DNA of 64,000 bases. It comes from Przewalskia tangutica (Eukaryota; Streptophyta; Magnoliopsida; Solanales; Solanaceae). Location of the stretch: positions 62,161,609 to 62,225,608 of the forward strand of contig CM056725.1 in NCBI GenBank assembly GCA_029844215.1. Direction: 5' to 3'. Position numbers and translations under genes: made by a program. Positions 1 through 11,830 of this stretch are shown here, in pieces. The stretch's first letter is position 1; the number at the start of each line of letters is the position of its first letter. The notes under the pieces were generated by a model, which searched no databases, was not told the DNA's origin, and was given only the letters and a program-made list of their open reading frames with translations.

Positions 1-244
1 TTCCCGCCACCAATGAGAGGGTGCCAAGTGGCGCCCTCTTGTTGGTCCAAAATGTTTCGTCTCTCGGAAAAATCCGCAAAAAATAGAAATGACATAGCCG
101 GAATTTTCCCTACGAAAGCTGTGAAAACGTTTCGTCGAAAAACGACTCTAAACGGGTGTTGTGAACAAAATAATTTTCGGCCAAGCCACTTTGCCTACTC
201 AAGGCTTTAAACTCGTACATACTCTGGAAATACGGGGTATAACA
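1..244 (-). repeat. LTR tip of element C (5' end of its 5' LTR)
   Basis: Reads as the reverse complement of the first ~240 bases of a TGTTATACC-type LTR and ends GGGGTATAACA. It carries the U3 inverted repeat at 15-38 and the same region as 2835-3065 and 8455-8697. Mid-LTR sequence of element B follows abruptly, and the bases AAGCA (245-249) are the presumed target duplication. C therefore inserted into B's left LTR and its body lies off the left edge. The short open frame here is LTR sequence, not a gene. Confidence 0.8.
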
Positions 245-367
245 AAGCATACCCGTGCGCTACGCATCGTGTCAGTAGGTCCAAAGGGAAACAATAAGAC
301 AACAAGGCGGTAATCAAAGTGGAAGCATACCCGTGCGCTACGCATCGTGTCAGTATGTCCAAAGTGA
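245..367 (-). repeat. Tandem ~70-bp LTR minisatellite, two units
   Basis: Two copies of a unit beginning GCATACCCGTGCGCTACGCA (247 and 325). The other LTR of the same element carries three copies (5819-6003), so copy number differs between the LTR pair. Confidence 0.8.
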
Positions 368-2659
368 TTTAACAAAAGTAACACTATCAACAGGAACGTA
401 CCCGTGGAATTTCTCCGTCACTGCCGGCACGTCCAAGTAAGTTCTCAACAAGTCAACCGACCCTCCATCGAGAGACGCGGTAGTATAGAAACACAATCTT
501 CACAACAACAAGCATAGGCAAATTTCACAACAACAAGCATAGGCAAGTTTCACACAACTCAAAGTACTTTCATTTTATGCCAAAGTCCGGGTTTTAACCC
601 TAAAGTACTACGTACGTTAAATTCCTTTTAAAGAGATCTAATCCTTTTCTAAAAGTCACCCGATACCCGTAGTATAAAAATAGAGTGACTTATATCTTTT
701 AAGTAAACCAAAACAACTTCCATACTTTCCTTTTTTAAAACCAAATTAAGGCAACACCATGCCTTCTTTTTTTTGACCAAAACACTTTTCTTTTTAAAGT
801 CAAGTTACCACATTAAAACCAATGATAAAACCTTTCTTTTGTTTTCATAAGGTCGTTATAACCAACTTCCCATAAAGTTGTTATACACCTTATGTTTTAA
901 ACTATTTTAAGACAACACAATGCCTTTCTTTTTCCTAAAGTTCCAGTTTGCCTAATTTCAAATACACAAGTCTCTTTTTTGAAAAGTTCATAGTTCAATG
1001 TCTTAATCTCTTTTAAAACAATTGAGTAACATATGCCTTAGGCGAGTAGGTTATTCTTGTTCATAATCAATCTTATTAGCAGCCATGATCTAGAAATGTA
1101 ATATCATTTTGTCTCATCTTAGCTTCTATGCAGATGGAGGTTTCTACTGGTTTTAATAATACTTAATTATTCAATACATTTTCCTTTATTAACGCTGCAG
1201 TGGTTTGTCGATACACATTCTGATTTCCGAAATCAGTAAAAACATTATTCCTTCCAAAAACCAAGTACTCATTACTCACGAATGAGGTTTCACACAAACA
1301 TCCATATTAAGTCAAGTCTCTTATCTTTAAGAATAAGTCTCTTAACTTCTAAACCATTAAACCATTCTCTTTTATCTCTCTTAAGGCGTTACACCTAACT
1401 TCTCATAAAGCTGGTATAACTTTTATGTTTTCAAACCAAGTATACACTTCTTTCAAAAAAGTTTCTTAATCTTTTAGAATACTTCAAGGTTCTTTTACAT
1501 CAAGTCGGTTATAAGTCAAATCAGTTATCTTTTAAAAACCACAAAGCATTTCTCATTTACATAGAGTTGTTATAACCAACTTCCCATAAAGCCGTTATAA
1601 CACTTTATGTTTAAAGACAATCAAATACATTTAACACATGTACGTCTACCGTACTACATAGTTATACACATATCATGCTAGAACAGATAGGAAGAGGTTC
1701 ACATACCTCGCGACGAGTATCGACTAATAGCAAAACGCTCCAAGTACCTCAAACCGTCTCGCTACTCTCGGTCAAGCGGATCACTCCACACGTAGTACTA
1801 CAACCTATAGAGGCCACAAAGCGCCTATTAATATCTTTAGATCTCAATGTAGAATATTCTCTGAGAAAATTCGCGACACTCTCACAGCGTAAATCTCCTC
1901 CTCTATCGAGGCCGCTACCAAGCCAACCAGGGGGTTAACACGCCTAACCTGACGTGTACAATTCTACTACACGAATGCTACACAAGTCTCATGTCTGATA
2001 CCTATGTAATTACGATTCGATTCTCTTCTTAAAATTCAGGCTTAAGTCGCAAGATATTGTCGTAAGTATTATTCAGGCTTAAGTCAAAAGACATTGCCGC
2101 ACAACTAAGTTCAGTTCTATATATAGTATACTTAACTATATACTCCTACAACATGTAATTTCCAATTACAAGAAGGTCATGAGTGTTTACCTCGATAAGC
2201 CCAAAATTATCCAAGTTATATGTCGATCCTGAGCAAGGTTTAGCTCTACTCAGTGTGCTCAGGCCGCTCCAACCAACCCTTAGAAGTTCTAACCAACTTC
2301 TACTTATAACTTAAACTAAGGGAGAAAATTTACTTAGGGTTTCGTTTTTGTGGTGAGGAAGTATAATAGTATTTTACGGGCTTTTGTATAAGTGTAACTT
2401 TGGGAATACTACAAGGTATTTGGGCCAAGGTATTTGGGCATTATAACAATACTAGGAGAGTATTTCTATACCACAAAAGGGGGTATTATACGAAACAACT
2501 AGGCTAGTGGGTACCATGGCTAGAACACTACAAAGGGAGGGGAGCTTTCGGCCAAGGGCCTGTCTCCAAGGGGAGGTTTGGGCGATTTTAACTCACAAAG
2601 GAGAGATTTCAAGACTTGGAAAATGATTGTGGATGAAGAAAGTTCATCAACTAAGGGGG

Positions 2660-2667
2660 TATTTATA
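2660..2667 (-). promoter_or_regulatory. TATA box of B 3' LTR
   Basis: TATAAATA on minus, followed by a C-run on that strand. The same arrangement is at 8289-8296 and in the LTRs of A, E, G and H. Confidence 0.6.
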
Positions 2668-3065
2668 GGTCAAGCAAAGGCCAACCAATGGCCAAGATCA
2701 AGCCAAGTGTTAGGCAAGTGTAGGGCTAGGATTAAGCCATGTGCACCTTATCCATCTACCACCCAACTTGCACAAAATATCCTACCAACTCCCCTTGACC
2801 CTTTCGTCCAATCCGCCCAAAAACGTGCTCCAATTAGAGGGTGACAAGTGTCGCCCTCTCGTTGGTCCAAAATGTTTCGTCTCTCGGAAAAATCCGCAAA
2901 AATTTTAAATGACATAGTCGGAATTTTCCCTACGAAAGCTGTGGAAACGTTTCGTCGAAAAACGACTCCTTTTGGTAGTTATGCACAAATTCGAACCTAT
3001 GCCTACTTTAAGGCTCAAATTGTATACGTCGCCTCACGTGCATACTCTGGAAATACGGTATAACA

Positions 3066-3100
3066 TTCTCCTCGCCAGAAACATTCGTCCCGAATGTTCC
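3066..3100 (-). other. Polypurine tract and flanking hairpin of B
   Basis: On minus, an ACATTCG-GGA-CGAATGT hairpin (3081-3097) is followed by a purine-rich stretch and then directly by the LTR TGTTATACC. This is the plus-strand priming site position. The same hairpin occurs at this position in A, D, E, F, G and H. Confidence 0.75.
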
Positions 3101-3830
3101 TTCTCGAAACAGATAACGAAGAAGTTCCTTCTAACAAGTTGTCAACGCCACACCTGGCCACGTAATAACACACGTTCTCTTCCCTCCTTACTCGTCGTGC
3201 CCTTTTGAACACTTGAACTCTTCTGTTATACGTACCACACTTGATCATCGCTTGATTCCCAACACTTTGGAGTCACAACCTCCAAACTTGGTCATCTTAC
3301 TAGCTTCACTCTCCCTTAAGGCCATTCCCGGCCTTCACGATCCGCTTCCGGTCGAACATATCCACGAACTCATACGATGGTTATCTAATCATGGGCCTAG
3401 CGCCCTCGTGACCCTACCACCTGGCGGGACCACCCAGAGCTGACCCCACTTTGAAACCGGCCGCGGGTTGGCCTCAACATGGCCCCAACCCGACCCACTT
3501 ACGCATCACGCTCTTGTTCCGATCCGAACAATCTTACCTCTGGTCATAAGCTACCACTTCCATTTTTACACTACCCAAGGAAATTTCCCACAATTACTCT
3601 CGTATGATTATACATTCGACAAAGATCACCCATGAGATCTTGTACTCAAGACGACTTTACATCTAAGGTCTCAACGTAATATTCTAAGGTTCATCATTTC
3701 TCACCCTGAGCTTACCCTTTTTCACTAACTGTGTTTCTAAATCACATTTTAGCACAAAGCTATCCGAACATAACACTAAACACATCATCACAACATCAAT
3801 ACATACAAAACTCCGGAGGTTAAGGATATA
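3101..3830 (-). other. Non-coding spacer module shared by non-autonomous elements
   Basis: Lies between gag and the polypurine tract. The GC-rich part at 3400-3545 (GGGTCGGGTTG-type repeats and GGTCCCGCC on minus) and an AT-richer part near 3600-3700 align by eye with A 12590-13160, H 54000-54540 and D 23700-24180. I see no counterpart in E, F or G and no RT, protease or integrase motif. An open frame on the plus strand at 3213-3443 is broken in D and is not treated as a gene. Confidence 0.55.
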
Positions 3831-3983
3831 CGAAAATAGGCGATTGAGGACCGCTAAATCGGGAACTTCCACCGCGACCTCTGCGTGGCCGCAGGTGTAT
3901 GAACATCTGCTGACTATGGGAGGTGAAGAACCCATGGCCCGATCCGTGATGCATGCTAACCTACCAGCGCTACCCACAGTCGG

Positions 3984-5019
3984 ACAATTTCTCCCAAAAT
4001 GGCCTGCTGTGCATGTAAAACAAACTCCGGACTAGCACGACACTCCCACCGTGGAGTCTACCACAGCCAGTCCTGAGGTAGGGTGGCTTGGTGGCTAGCA
4101 CCTGCTCTCTCGAAAATCTGAACCCTTGGAGCCCTGACCTGCTTCTGAATACTCTGGATGCCCTGAAGATTGTGGAGGACCACTCCGTACTGGCGGAGGC
4201 GCATAACTAGTCTGCTGCTGAGGCGGTCCGCCTCGAAAGTCACCAAAGGACCCTGCTCGGCCTCTTCTGCTGACCTTGGTTAATTCGTCGATTTCTCCGC
4301 TCCTCACCTCCAAGTGCATAAGCCTGCATGCGGGCAATGTCCATGCCCGGCTGAAGAGCTACACCCGAACAACTCTCTGCTAGGTAATCATCGAGCCCTG
4401 ATCCTCCATACTAGCTACTAATGCGGGGACGTACCGGGCCAATGAGTTGAACTCCACATTATACTCCCGAACGTGCGGATTACGCGCAACACCAAAAATC
4501 ATGCGCGAGCCCTCCTCATCTGTGGAGGTAAGAAATGTGCAAGAAAGGCCTCTGAGAACTCGTCCCATAAAGCTGGAAGTGCATGCTCTCCCCGGGACAG
4601 CTCCCACGAATCAAACCAGTCGACTGCGGTATCACGCAGCCGATGCGAACCTAGGACCACCGACTCGGTCTTCGATGCCTTGATCACTCTCATGATCCGC
4701 TGTAACTGTCGGATGAACTCCTGCGGATCATCCTCAGGCCTCGACCCATAAAACTCTGGCGGGTTACATCTCAGAAAATCCCGTAGTCTCAAAGTATGCG
4801 CTCGGGGTGAACTACGGGTGCTCTGAAGTGGAATCTGCTGCGTCGATCTATCCTCAAGTCGGCCTGACCACGGCCGTGGCGGGCCATCTCGCTTGTAACC
4901 CATCTCCTGCCGCGGCTGTAGGGTGGAGGCTCAGTGTTCTGCGGTCTGTATGGCTGCGCTTGCTACTCGTATCTCCTCTGCTGCCTTGCCGCCAGGCGGG
5001 TTGCCTTGCGCGGAGGCAT
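3984..5019 (-). pseudogene. gag (capsid/nucleocapsid) of element B, frameshifted
   Basis: Gag coats the element RNA and forms the cytoplasmic particle. The start is placed at the ATG ending at 5019, reading MPPRKATR, the start shared with gag of A, E and F. The capsid domain is clearest at 4499-4800, with LRDFLRCNPPEFYGS, EFIRQLQRIMRVI and RLRDTAVDWFDSWELSRG. It continues in other frames through LARYVPAL (4380-4480) and a Gln/Pro-rich basic tail (4095-4337). A zinc knuckle remnant reading CFTC..GHFGRNC is encoded at 3984-4022. No pol follows, so the element could have supplied only gag. The frame breaks several times, some probably through base-level errors at CTG/CAG sites. It is the second best-preserved gag here after E's. 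Confidence 0.8.
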
Positions 5020-5203
5020 AATCGTAAAAGCGAGATCGTCGGAGGGTCAAACTTACAACACGGCTCTAAGGCACGATCTCGGAATGAGAAGAATGGAAAC
5101 CAATCCTAAATGTCCTATAGCCTCTCATTATAGATGTGGTGCCAACACACCGATAATCAAGACTCTACTAGACACGGTGCATAGACACTTTCAGAGACTA
5201 ATC

Positions 5204-5215
5204 GCTTCGATACCA
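5204..5215 (-). other. Primer-binding site of B
   Basis: On minus TGGTATCGAAGC, a degraded form of TGGTATCAGAGC, which pairs with the 3' end of initiator Met-tRNA. It lies four bases inside the 5' LTR end, as in all the other elements. Confidence 0.8.
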
Positions 5216-5219
5216 CTTT

Positions 5220-8200
5220 TGTCACGACCGAACGGGGCGTGGATCGTGCCTACCGGGCACCCTAGTGATACAACATCGGAGAAAATCAGCGGAAATAAAA
5301 ACATGAACATGAATTTAGAGACAAAATAAATAAGCAGTCAACCAAAGCGATTGCCTTCATCATATATACATAAATACCGACAGTTATCCTTTTACAAACC
5401 ACGCCAGCGATGTTCTGGACCTCTAAGATTTACACAACAACTATGACGGGCGGGGCCCGCCATACCACGAATGTACGGACCTACTGGACTCGGGGTAACA
5501 TACCAAAGATAAGCCTCGAAGGAACGGAGCTTCCCAACACGAAAGGTGATCCTAAAAGCGGGGATCGGCCGATGTACCTCTACCTGCGGCGTGAGCGGCC
5601 CGAAGGAGTCGATCTAACAGTACCAAGTATGTGAAAGCGTAAAATCAGAATCGAAATCATAATAGTCTATAAGCGGGAGGCGGTATGATAACCAAACTAC
5701 GATGCATACACATGATTATATCAATTCGGTCTCACGCCAACATTAATCACGCGTGGAGTACCTTCCTCACTGCCGGCAGTCTATGATATGATAACAACAA
5801 GATAGAAATCCAAATGGGAGCATACCCGTGCGCTACGCATCGTGTCAGTATGTCCAAAGGGAACACATAAGACAACATTCCAAATGGAAGCATACCCGTG
5901 CGCTACGCATCGTGTCGATGAGTCCAAGGAAACAATAAGACAACAAGGCGGTAATCAAAGTGGAAGCATGCGTGCGCTGCGCATCGTGTCGATGTCCAAA
6001 GTGATTTAACAAAAGTAACACTATCAACAGGAACGTACCCGTGGAATTTTTCCGTCACTGCCGGCACGTCCAAGTAAGTTCTCAACAAGTCAACCGACCC
6101 TCCATCGAGAGACGCGGTAGTATAGAAACACAATCTTCACAACAACAAGCATAGGCAAATTTCACAACAACAAGCATAGGCAAGTTTCACACAACTCAAA
6201 GTACTTTCATTTTATGCCAAAGTCCGGGTTTTAACCCTAAAGTACTACGTACGTTAAATTCCTTTTAAAGAGATCTAATCCTTTTCTAAAAGTCACCCGA
6301 TACCCGTAGTATAAAAATAGAGTGACTTATATCTTTTAAGTAAACCAAAACAACTTCCATACTTTCCTTTTTAAAACCAAATTAAGGCAACACCATGCCT
6401 TCTTTTTTTTGACCAAAACACTTTTCTTTTTAAAGTCAAGTTACCACATTAAAACCAATGATAAAACCTTTCTTTTGTTTTCATAAGGTCGTTATAACCA
6501 ACTTCCCATAAAGTTGTTATACACCTTATGTTTTAAACTATTTTAAGACAACACAATGCCTTTCTTTTTCCTAAAGTTCCAGTTTGCCTAATTTCAAATA
6601 CACAAGTCTCTTTTTTGAAAAGTTCATAGTTCAATGTCTTAATCTCTTTTAAAACAATTGAGTAACATATGCCTTAGGCGAGTAGGTTATTCTTGTTCAT
6701 AATCAATCTTATTAGCAGCCATGATCTAGAAATGTAATATCATTTTGTCTCATCTTAGCTTCTATGCAGATGGAGGTTTCTCCGGTTTTAATAATACTTA
6801 ATTATTCAATACATTTTCCTTTATTAACGCTGCGGTGGTTTGTCGATACACATTCGATTTCAAATCGGTAAAAACATTATTCCTTCCAAAACCAAGTACT
6901 CATTACTCACGAATGAGGTTTCACAAACATCCATATTAAGTCAAGTCTCTTATCTTTAAGAATAAGTCTCTTAACTTCTAAACCATTAAACCATTCTCTT
7001 TTATCTCTCTTAAGGCGTTACACCTAACTTCTCATAAAGCTGGTATAACTTTTATGTTTTCAAACCAAGTATACACTTCTTTCAAAAGTTTCTTAATCTT
7101 TTAGAATACTTGAGGTTCTTTTACATCAAGTCGGTTATAAGTCAAATCGAGTTATCTTTTAAAAACCACAAAGCATTTCTCATTTACATAGAGTTGTTAT
7201 AACTGACTTCCATAAAGCGTTATAACACTTTATGTTTAAAGACAATCAAATACATTTAACACATATGCGTCTGCCGTACTACATAGTTATACACATATCA
7301 TGCTAGAACAGATAGGAAGAGGTTCACATACCTCGCGACAGTATCGACTAATAGCAAAGCGCTCCAAGTACCTCAAACCGCGCTACACTCTCGGTCAGCG
7401 GATCACTCCACACGTAGTACTACAACCTATAGAGGCCACAAAGCGCTATTAATATCTTTAGATCTCAATGTAGAATATTCTCTGAGAAAATTCGTGACAC
7501 CTCACACGCGTAAATCTCCTCATCTATCGGTGGCTACCAAGCCAACCGAGGGGTTCACGTCTAACGGGCGTGTACAATTCTACTACGATAATGCTACACA
7601 AGTCTCATGTCTGATCTATGTAATTACGATTCATTTCTCTTCTTAAAATTGGGCTTAAGTCGCAAGACATTGCCGTAAGTATTATTCAGGCTTAAGTCAA
7701 AAGACATTGCCGCACAACTAAGTTCAGTTCTATATATAGTATACTTAACTATATACTCCTACAACATGTAATTTCCAATTACACAGAAGGTCATGAGTGT
7801 TTACCTCGATAAGCCCAAAATTATCCAAGTTATATATCGATCTGAGCAAGGTTTAGCTCTACTCAGTGCGCTCAGGACCGCTCCAACCAACCCTTAGAAG
7901 TTCTAACCAACTTCTACTTATAACTTCAACTACGGTGAAGATTTACTTAGGGTTTCGTTTTTGTGGTGAGGAAGTATAATAGTATTTTACGGGCTTTTGT
8001 ATAAGTGTAACTTTGGGAATACTACAAGGTATTTGGGCGAGGTATTTGGGCATTAGAACAATACTATGATAGTATTTCTATACCAAAAAAGGGGGGTAGT
8101 ATAAGAAAACAACTAGGCTAGGGGGGGGTACCCCACGGCTAGAACACTACAAAGGGGAGGGGGGGAGCTTTCGGCCAAGGGCCTTTCTCAAAGGGGGAGG

Positions 8201-8697
8201 GTTTGGACGATTTTAACTCACAAAGGGGGAGAGATTTCAAGACTTGGAAAATGATTTTTGGATGAAGAAAGTTCATCAACTAAGGGGGTATTTATAGGTC
8301 AAGCAAAGGCCAACCAATGGCCAAGATCAAGCCAAGTGTTAGGCAAGTGTAGGGCTAGGATTAAGCCATGTGCACCTTATCCATCTACCACCCAACTTGC
8401 ACAAAATATCCTACCAACTCCCCTTGACCCTTTCGTCCAATCCGCCCAAAAACGTGCTCCAATTAGAGGGTGACAAGTGTCGCCCTCTCGTTGGTCCAAA
8501 ATGTTTCGTCTCTCGGAAAAATCCGCAAAAATTTTAAATGACATAGCCGGAATTTTCCTACGAAAGTCATGGAAACGTTTCGTCGAAAAACGACTCCTTT
8601 TGGTAGTTATGCACAAATTCGAACCTATGCCTACTTTAAGGCTCAAATTGTATACGTACGCCCTCACGTACATACTCTGGAAATACGGGGTATAACA
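5220..8697 (-). repeat. 5' LTR of element B (complete, 3478 bp)
   Basis: Runs from TGTCACGACC to GGTATAACA (TGTTATACC...GGTCGTGACA on minus) with TG/CA ends. From 5888 rightward it is near-identical to 245-3065. It holds three ~70-bp tandem units (5819-6003), the conserved block near 6715-6860, a TATA box (8289-8296) and the U3 inverted repeat (8466-8490). Nothing in it is convincingly coding. Confidence 0.92.
5819..6003 (-). repeat. Tandem ~70-bp LTR minisatellite, three units
   Basis: Units start at about 5819, 5888 and 5957 with GCATACCCGTGCGC or a worn version. The partner LTR has two. Confidence 0.8.
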
Positions 8698-8702
8698 CCC
8701 CC

Positions 8703-11624
8703 CCCCCCTAGTGGGGTAGGCCGAGGGGTATACACCCCCCCTCTCTTGGTAGAAATACTCTCAAAAGTATTGTTATAATGCCCAAATTACCTTAGTCGTA
8801 TACCTTGTAGTATTCTAAGGTTATACCTATACAAAAAGCCCAGTTATACTATTATACTTCCCGTCAGTCACCAAACCGAAACCCTAAGGAAAATCTCCAT
8901 GGTTAGTTGGAGTAGTATGTAGAAGTTGGTTAGAACTTCTAAGGGTAGTTTGGAGCGGGTTGGAGCGCACGGAGTTGGAGCTAAACGTTGCCCAGGATCG
9001 ACTTTATACTTGGATAATTATGGGCTTATCGAGGTAAATACTCTTGACCTTCTATTGTAATTGGAAATTACATGTTGTAGGAATATATAGTTGAAGTATA
9101 CTATATATAGAACTGAACATAATTGTGCGGCAATGTCTTTTGACTTAAGCCTGAATATTAAGATGAGAACAGAACTGTAATTACATAGGACTGTATTACA
9201 GTAGACTTGTGTAGCATTGTTGTGTAGTAGAATCGTACGTCCGGTTAGACGTGTAAACCCCCACTGGTTGGCTTGATGGCGGCCTCGTTAGAGAGGAGAG
9301 ATTTCTGCAGCGTTGCGGGGTGGGGAATCTTCGAATTTTCGTAGAATGTTCTACGAAGAGATCTAAATGTTAATAAGCGCGCGTGGCCTTATAGGTTAAA
9401 GTACTACGTGTGGCGCGATCTACTTGGCTTAGGAGTAGCCGACGGTTGGAAGTACTTGGGCGTTTTGCTATTAGTCGATACTCGTCGCGGTATGTGAACC
9501 TCTTCCTATCTCTTCTAGCATGATATGTGTGTAACTATGTAGTGCGATAGGCGTACGTGTGTTAAATGTATTTGATTGGTCTAAAACATAAAGTGTTATA
9601 ACGGCTTTATGGGAAGTTGGTTATAACTTTATGTAGGTAAGAAAATACTTGTGGTTTTAAAAGGTAATCGATTTGAACTATAAGCGGCTGGTTATGTGAT
9701 AATAAAGAACTTGAAGTATTTCAAAAGATTTTGAATCATTACGAAGAAGAGTAACACTTGGTTTTGAAAACTTAAGAGTTATACTAGCTTTATGGGAAGT
9801 TAGGTATAACGGCTTAAGAATGTTTCTTGATTTGGAAATCGGAATGTGTATCGACAAACCACTGCAGCGTTAATAAAAGGAAATGTTTTGTGATTAAGTA
9901 TTATTAAAACCGGTAGAAACTTCCATCCGCATATAAGCTAAGATGAGACAAAATGATATTTCTAGATCATGGTCTTTGTAATAAGATTGTTATAAACAAG
10001 AATATCCTACTCACATATAAGGCTTATGTTTCTCAGATGGTTTAAAAGAGAATTATATTCTTAAATGAATAAGACGATGAACTACGAAACCTTTCTAAAA
10101 ATAAGAAACGTGAACATTTGAAATTAGGCAAACTTGGACGTTTGGAAAATAATGTTGTTACTTGATTTTACAAAGGTAAGTGTTTTGATTTACTTCAAAA
10201 GATAATCACTCTATTTTCATATCCTACGGGTATTGTGTGACTTTTGTGAAAGTAACGTATCTTTTAAAAGAGTTAATGTATGAAGTACTTTGGGGATAAA
10301 AACCCGAACTTGTTGACATATAGTAGAAAGTACCTTGTGTGTATAACTTGATTGTGTTGGTTTGTGATAGCCTTGTAATACTTTCTTGTTGATTGATAAG
10401 TAAACATGCTAGGATGCTACGTGTGTTAGTATCTTGTGATGTTAGTGTAAAGGGGTTTTCCCCTCGACTGCGCTTAAAGTTGTTTGACTATCAGTCGTTA
10501 TGTTGGTATTGTACCACTCACCTTGACTTGTTTCCGGAGGTTAAGCTGCCCTCCGATGCGGGGTAGACTCAGGCGGTCTGGGACCATGATTCGAGAATAC
10601 CTCATGCGGGTCCAGGGGATCCATGCGGAACTACGGGAGTTCCAGGTTAGTTTGCGGCCCTTGTGGTCATGCGGTCTTTGTGGCCGTGAGGCTGCGAGTC
10701 GGGGCGATGCGGGAGTAGCTACCCTCGATGCGAGGATACCTCATGCGAGCTATGAGGTTGGCCTATGCGGAGTCGCGGAGAGTTCGGGGCTAGACGCGCA
10801 TTTGATCTGCGGGCGGTGACGGCTTTGATCGTGTGTGATGCAGACGGATATCATGACACGCTTTATGACCTTGTTGAGTGCTGTAGGTGTTAGTAGTCGG
10901 CTATGCCTTCGTACTTACCGCATGCGGTTTTATTAGGACACGTGGGACCGGTGTTCATGTGTATTCCTTGGTGCTTTTATATCATAAGCTGCGTGATGAG
11001 GAAGATATTCCACGGGCACGATTGATGTTGTGGGCGTGAGACCCATAGTTACATTTGAGTGATGACTTTGAGGGCGTGAGTCCCTGACTTGACATGACTG
11101 CTTATTTATTGTGAATTGTAGTTTGGTTATCATACATGTCTCCGCTTTATAGACTATTATGATTTCATTTCTGATATTTTCGTTTCACATACTGGTACTG
11201 TTATCTTGACCTCGCCCGGGCTGCGTTCATGCGCAGTTGAGGTACACCGATGGTTGATCCTAGTTCTCAGGGTCACATTTCAGCGGTTGGGAAGCTCCGT
11301 TTCTCCGGAGGCTTATCAGTGGTATAGTCCCTTGTCATGGTAGGTGCTTACATTCAGGGGTATGGCGGGGCCCTATCCCGCCATTGTTGTCATGTCATTC
11401 TTAAGTGCAGTAATCTTGTTGTGGCGAGTTGGATGGGATATCGCTCGGTGTTCAAATTGTTATTTATATATATCTGAAGGTAACCGTTTTGGTTAGCTTT
11501 GTCTTCTTATTTCACCGTCTTATTACACCGGTTTCATGTATTGTCTTTACGTTTCGATTACTCGATGTTGTATCACTAGGGTGCCCGGTAAGGCACGATC
11601 CACGGGCAGTTTCGGGTCGTGACA
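8703..11624 (+). repeat. 5' LTR of element A (5' end displaced by B)
   Basis: Corresponds to the 3' LTR from about 14860 onward and ends TCGTGACA directly before the primer site. It contains the conserved block (9840-9975), TTATAAC/CTTTATGGGAAGTTGG dyads near 9595 and 9785, and the GC-rich GAATACCTCATGCGGG repeats (10580-10760). It has no coding content. With B's LTR it forms a long head-to-head inverted repeat. Confidence 0.88.
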
Positions 11625-11628
11625 AAAG

Positions 11629-11640
11629 TGGTATCAGAGC
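11629..11640 (+). other. Primer-binding site of A (intact)
   Basis: TGGTATCAGAGC, complementary to the 3' end of plant initiator Met-tRNA, four bases after the 5' LTR. It is the only copy in the window without loss at the CAG. Confidence 0.92.
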
Positions 11641-11830
11641 AGTTAATCCTCGGAAAGTGTCTACAGACCGTATCCAGTAGAGTCTTGATTATCGGTGTGT
11701 TGTGCACCACACCAATAATCAGGAGGCTAGAGGATATTTAGGATTGGTTTCTATTCTTCTCACTCTGAGATCGTGCCTTAGAGCTGTGTTGAAAGTTGGA
11801 CCCTCTAACGTATTTCTTTCCCTTACCATT

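Larger units (their letters stand above)
245..3065 (-). repeat. 3' LTR of element B (left-truncated by C)
   Basis: Matches 5888-8697 almost base for base in reverse orientation. It ends with the LTR start sequence (TGTTATACC on minus). A TATA-like TATTTATA lies at 2660-2667 (TATAAATA on minus), ~400 bases inside the LTR, so U3 is short and the R-U5 part long. The remaining 245-2560 is AT-rich and non-coding. It contains repeated TTATAAC / CTTTATGGGAAGTTGG dyads (near 845, 1390, 1575) and the conserved block at 1085-1225. Confidence 0.9.
245..8697 (-). mobile_element. Element B: non-autonomous gag-only Ty3/Gypsy element
   Basis: Minus-strand LTR retrotransposon: truncated 3' LTR (245-3065), interior of 2.15 kb (3066-5219), intact 5' LTR (5220-8697). 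The interior has a primer-binding site beside the right LTR, a gag remnant and a polypurine tract with hairpin beside the left LTR. No protease, RT, RNase H or integrase is visible. It is inserted in element A's 5' LTR, with CCCCC (8698-8702) as the candidate right target duplication. Its own left LTR is cut by C. Total reconstructed size would be ~9.1 kb, of which about three quarters is LTR. Confidence 0.9.

Noticed and set aside
3213..3443. Plus-strand open frame antisense to element B, 76 codons
   Set aside because: The homologous stretch in D (23690-23895) is broken in that frame, and nothing resembles a known domain.
5220..11624. Assembly palindrome (false inverted join) at 8697/8703
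   Set aside because: The two arms are not identical, B has its own interior and LTR pair, and A's LTR lacks its start as nested insertion predicts. Read-spanning evidence would still be useful.
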